A DNA stretch of 9,049 nt, from positions 1-9,049 of the forward strand of contig JAKAAE010000058.1 in assembly GCA_021797225.1 (NCBI GenBank), given 5' to 3'. The notes beneath the pieces are model-generated. The model saw only the letters and a program-made list of their open reading frames with translations, had not been told where the DNA came from and did not search any database. This document shows, piece after piece, positions 7,661-9,049 of the stretch. This DNA is from Thermoplasmata archaeon (lineage in GTDB: Archaea > Thermoplasmatota > Thermoplasmata > Thermoplasmatales > Thermoplasmataceae). Position 1 is the first letter of the stretch; each line of letters opens with the position of its first letter. Made by a program: the position numbers and the translations under genes.

Positions 7661-7677
7661 AAATTAATTAATTTTTG
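7661..7677 (+). terminator. Possible terminator after the substrate-binding protein
   Basis: A perfect 14-base palindrome, AAATTAATTAATTT (7661-7674), runs into a five-T tract about 25 bases past the stop codon. This is weak evidence in AT-rich DNA. Confidence 0.3.
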
Positions 7678-7765
7678 ATACTGCGTATTATTTGTTTTAA
7701 TTTCAAAACGAACCAATACAATCTCTACTCTACCTCTATGTTAATATATTCTCTCTCACAAGTAA

Positions 7766-8071
7766 CTATTCGTATCCGCTCCCCATCATTATGGTTCCTA
7801 CCCATTTCATCAATGATTGCTCTTATGAAAATGTACTGAGCTTCCTTTCCCTGCTTTTGAATTATAGATTTAATCGTTCTAAAACATTTGTTGCTATCAA
7901 TCTTCTTTGGCTTGATTCACTGAAATCCTTATGAGAGATTCATTTTCCTGTGCCTGTCTAACTATCTGCATTACAGAATGCTGTTTCTTCGTAGGAATCA
8001 ATTTCATAAGATTTCTCATAAAGTGGACATGGCATTACTGACATGATGCACCTAATAATAACATAGCAAAA
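7766..8071 (-). pseudogene. IS256 (mutator) transposase fragment, internally deleted
   Basis: The minus strand reads GASCQ, a stop, then CHVHFMRNLMKLIPTKK, a degraded form of the IS256-family W-Q-R-C-x-V-H-F-M-R-N motif. This is followed by HSVMQIVRQAQENE (about 7945-8066 in all). A frame change near 7905 then gives ATNVLERLN (7868-7894), matching the family's T-T-N-x-x-E-R-L-N segment. FKSRERKLSTF and EQSLMKWVGTIMM follow, with two internal stops, ending at TAG 7766-7768. In intact relatives well over 100 residues separate the two motifs; here about 50 do, so a central block is gone. The N-terminal half is missing because the recombinase sequence begins at 8072. A 63-codon frame over 7725-7916 lacks a start codon and is only a shadow of this remnant. 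It is inactive. Confidence 0.75.
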
Positions 8072-8985
8072 ATGGATGACTGGGCAATATCCTACGGCGC
8101 ATATTCCAGGTCAACTGTGGAAAGGGCTAAGAGGAGGCTGAAGCAATTGGGGAAATCCATAGACCTCTATAATTTAGATCAGGAATCTCTGCAGTCATAT
8201 GTCAGCACAAGGCTTCGCAGGGGCGCAACCGAAAGCGCGTTCAACCATGAATTCAAGGACTTAAGGGTGTGGATAAGGTACAGGAACCTGGATGTTGCAT
8301 TGCCGCACCTCAAGGAGGCAAGGACGCCTGAGGCATGGTTCCCCACAGACGATGAAATGGAGAGGATAATAGCAGCCGCAGGAAGATCCCCTGACAAGTC
8401 AGTAGCATCCAGGGACACATAATAATGCACATGCTCTTCTTCCGTGGAATCAGGATAGGCGAACTGATAAGGCTCAACATGGAAGACATCAGGGACCCGG
8501 GCATATACGTAAAGAGCGAGAAGGGCGAGAAGCCCAGGACTGTAGGCCTTCCAGACAGGGCGATGGATGCCCTTAACAACTATGTGAACAATTACAGGTA
8601 TGCAACAGATCCCAAGGCGCTATTCACAACAAAGTCCGGAAGAATATCCTACCCATATGCAAGAAAGAGGATAAAGGAAATTGGGGCGAAGGCAGGGGTG
8701 CCCAGGTTCCATGCACATGCTGCCAGGCATAAGTGCGCAACAATGCTTCTTTTAGGCTATCGCGGAAGCATTCCGGTTGACATCAGGCAGGTGCAAATCC
8801 ATTTGGGGCATTCGAGCCTGGCGACCACCCAGAGGTACACCCACATCACCAGCGAGGAAGTGGCGCATTCCATAAAAGACGTATACAACAGTGTTTTCAA
8901 GCGATGGCAAAAAACGGAAAACGGCCCAGGGGGTTCAAAAATGTTTGTACCCGCACCTGCACCCGATGGGGCTGACCGGATTTGA
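8072..8985 (+). pseudogene. Tyrosine recombinase/integrase, split by a frameshift
   Basis: Two reading frames together encode one site-specific tyrosine recombinase of about 304 residues. The first (8072-8422, 116 codons) is the N-terminal SAM-like core-binding domain, ending SVASRDT before TAA. The second, from ATG 8425, is the catalytic domain. Restoring one base in the run ACATAATAATG near 8418-8422 would join them as RDT-L-I-MHMLFF. Catalytic residues, numbered in the second frame, are all present: Arg10 (GIRIGEL), a Lys near 33-36 (SEKGEK), His98 and Arg101 (HAAR), His129 (HLGHSS) and Tyr138 (TTQRYTH). An in-frame TGA at 8039-8041 limits the 5' end, and ATG 8072 is the only good start. 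One sampled 60-base line is 50% GC, against 33-40% in two lines of the binding protein, suggesting transfer. The last codons (GADRI, stop) are the complement of the tRNA-Ile 3' end, typical of an integrase beside its attachment site. Pseudogene, sequencing error and programmed frameshift are all possible. Confidence 0.85.
8967..8985. other. Integrase/tRNA overlap, candidate attachment-site core
   Basis: These 19 bases are shared by the 3' end of the recombinase gene (plus strand) and the 3' end of tRNA-Ile (minus strand: discriminator base, acceptor 3' strand and part of the T arm). Tyrosine integrases commonly use a tRNA 3' end as attachment site, and the reading frame runs through it. The true core may extend further into the tRNA. 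No second long copy occurs in the window, so the opposite attachment end is outside or lost. Confidence 0.55.
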
Positions 8986-9041
8986 ACCGGTGACCTCCCG
9001 GTTATCAGCCGGGTGCTCCAACCAAGCTAAGCTACAACCCC
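8967..9041 (-). tRNA. tRNA-Ile (anticodon GAT)
   Basis: The 75-base minus-strand sequence folds into a full cloverleaf. The acceptor GGGGTTG pairs with CAGCCCC (one G-U pair), with discriminator A. The D arm closes GCTT with GAGC. The anticodon stem CCCGG/CCGGG holds loop CTGATAA with anticodon GAT at 9004-9006. The variable region is AGGTC, and the T stem ACCGG/CCGGT holds loop TTCAAAT. CCA is not encoded and no intron is present. It reads codons ATC and ATT. Its promoter would lie beyond the right window edge. Confidence 0.96.
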
Positions 9042-9049
9042 GTAAGACC

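Larger units (their letters stand above)
5566..7662 (+). repeat. Direct repeat pair flanking the binding-protein gene
   Basis: TAAATCTTTGAA occurs at 5566-5577 and 7651-7662, one copy in the upstream region and one just past the stop of the substrate-binding protein gene. Both are preceded by ACGCTT: at 5554-5559, six bases before the first copy, and at 7646-7651, overlapping the second by one base. They may be a scar of insertion or recombination. In AT-rich DNA a chance match is also possible. Confidence 0.4.

Noticed and set aside
5439..7688. 12-base inverted repeat: ATACGCAGTATC at 5439-5450 and GATACTGCGTAT at 7677-7688
   Set aside because: The motif is itself nearly palindromic and one copy lies in transposase coding sequence. 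A 12-base match between two sites in 9 kb is expected by chance.
7725..7916. 63-codon open frame on the minus strand in the IS256 remnant
   Set aside because: It has no start codon and overlaps, in another frame, the better-supported IS256 motifs ERLN and FKSRERKLSTF.
8310..8579. 89-codon minus-strand frame within the recombinase
   Set aside because: It is a shadow of the plus-strand recombinase, which has clear catalytic motifs.
1..9049. CRISPR array, toxin-antitoxin pair or defence island
   Set aside because: I saw no regularly spaced repeats and no recognisable effector or toxin domains in the intact or broken frames.

Overview
The window reads as chromosomal DNA from an AT-rich archaeon, most likely of the Thermoplasmatales (Ferroplasma/Cuniculiplasma/Acidiplasma type). 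This placement is inference. It rests on TATA-like boxes centred about 25 bases upstream of start codons with no Shine-Dalgarno motif (leaderless genes), heavy use of ATA and AGA/AGG codons, a peptide-binding protein rich in N-glycosylation sequons, and a tRNA without an encoded CCA.

Layout. Positions 1-4433 are a compact, intact amino-acid/peptide block. On the minus strand lie an amidohydrolase (cut by the left window edge) and, upstream of it, a short Ntn-type isoaspartyl peptidase/L-asparaginase. Divergent from these, on the plus strand, is a class III PLP aminotransferase. Convergent with that is a 12-TM APC-family amino acid permease. Together they suggest import of amino acids or peptides, hydrolysis of dipeptide or (iso)aspartyl bonds, and transamination. 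The exact substrates cannot be read from the sequence.

Positions 4434-5635 are mostly a decayed IS4/IS5-like DDE transposase on the minus strand, with two in-frame stops and several frameshifts. The three presumed catalytic positions can still be located. Positions 5636-7636 hold an intact oligopeptide-type (family 5) ABC substrate-binding protein with its own leaderless promoter. None of the usual permease or ATPase partners is next to it.

Positions 7637-8071 hold a second decayed insertion sequence, an internally deleted IS256 (mutator) transposase fragment on the minus strand. It ends abruptly where a higher-GC tyrosine recombinase begins. That recombinase (8072-8985) keeps all catalytic residues but is split by a one-base frameshift near 8420. 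Its 3' end runs 19 bases into the 3' end of a convergent tRNA-Ile(GAT) gene (8967-9041), the classic arrangement of an element integrated at a tRNA gene.

Overall, a conserved catabolic block sits beside a tRNA-proximal mobile-element graveyard that encloses an orphan peptide-binding protein. I see no convincing new defence or CRISPR system. The points most worth checking are the recombinase/tRNA junction, short repeats around the binding protein, a 17-base direct repeat straddling the aminotransferase start, and the possible joint role of the hydrolase/aminotransferase/permease block.
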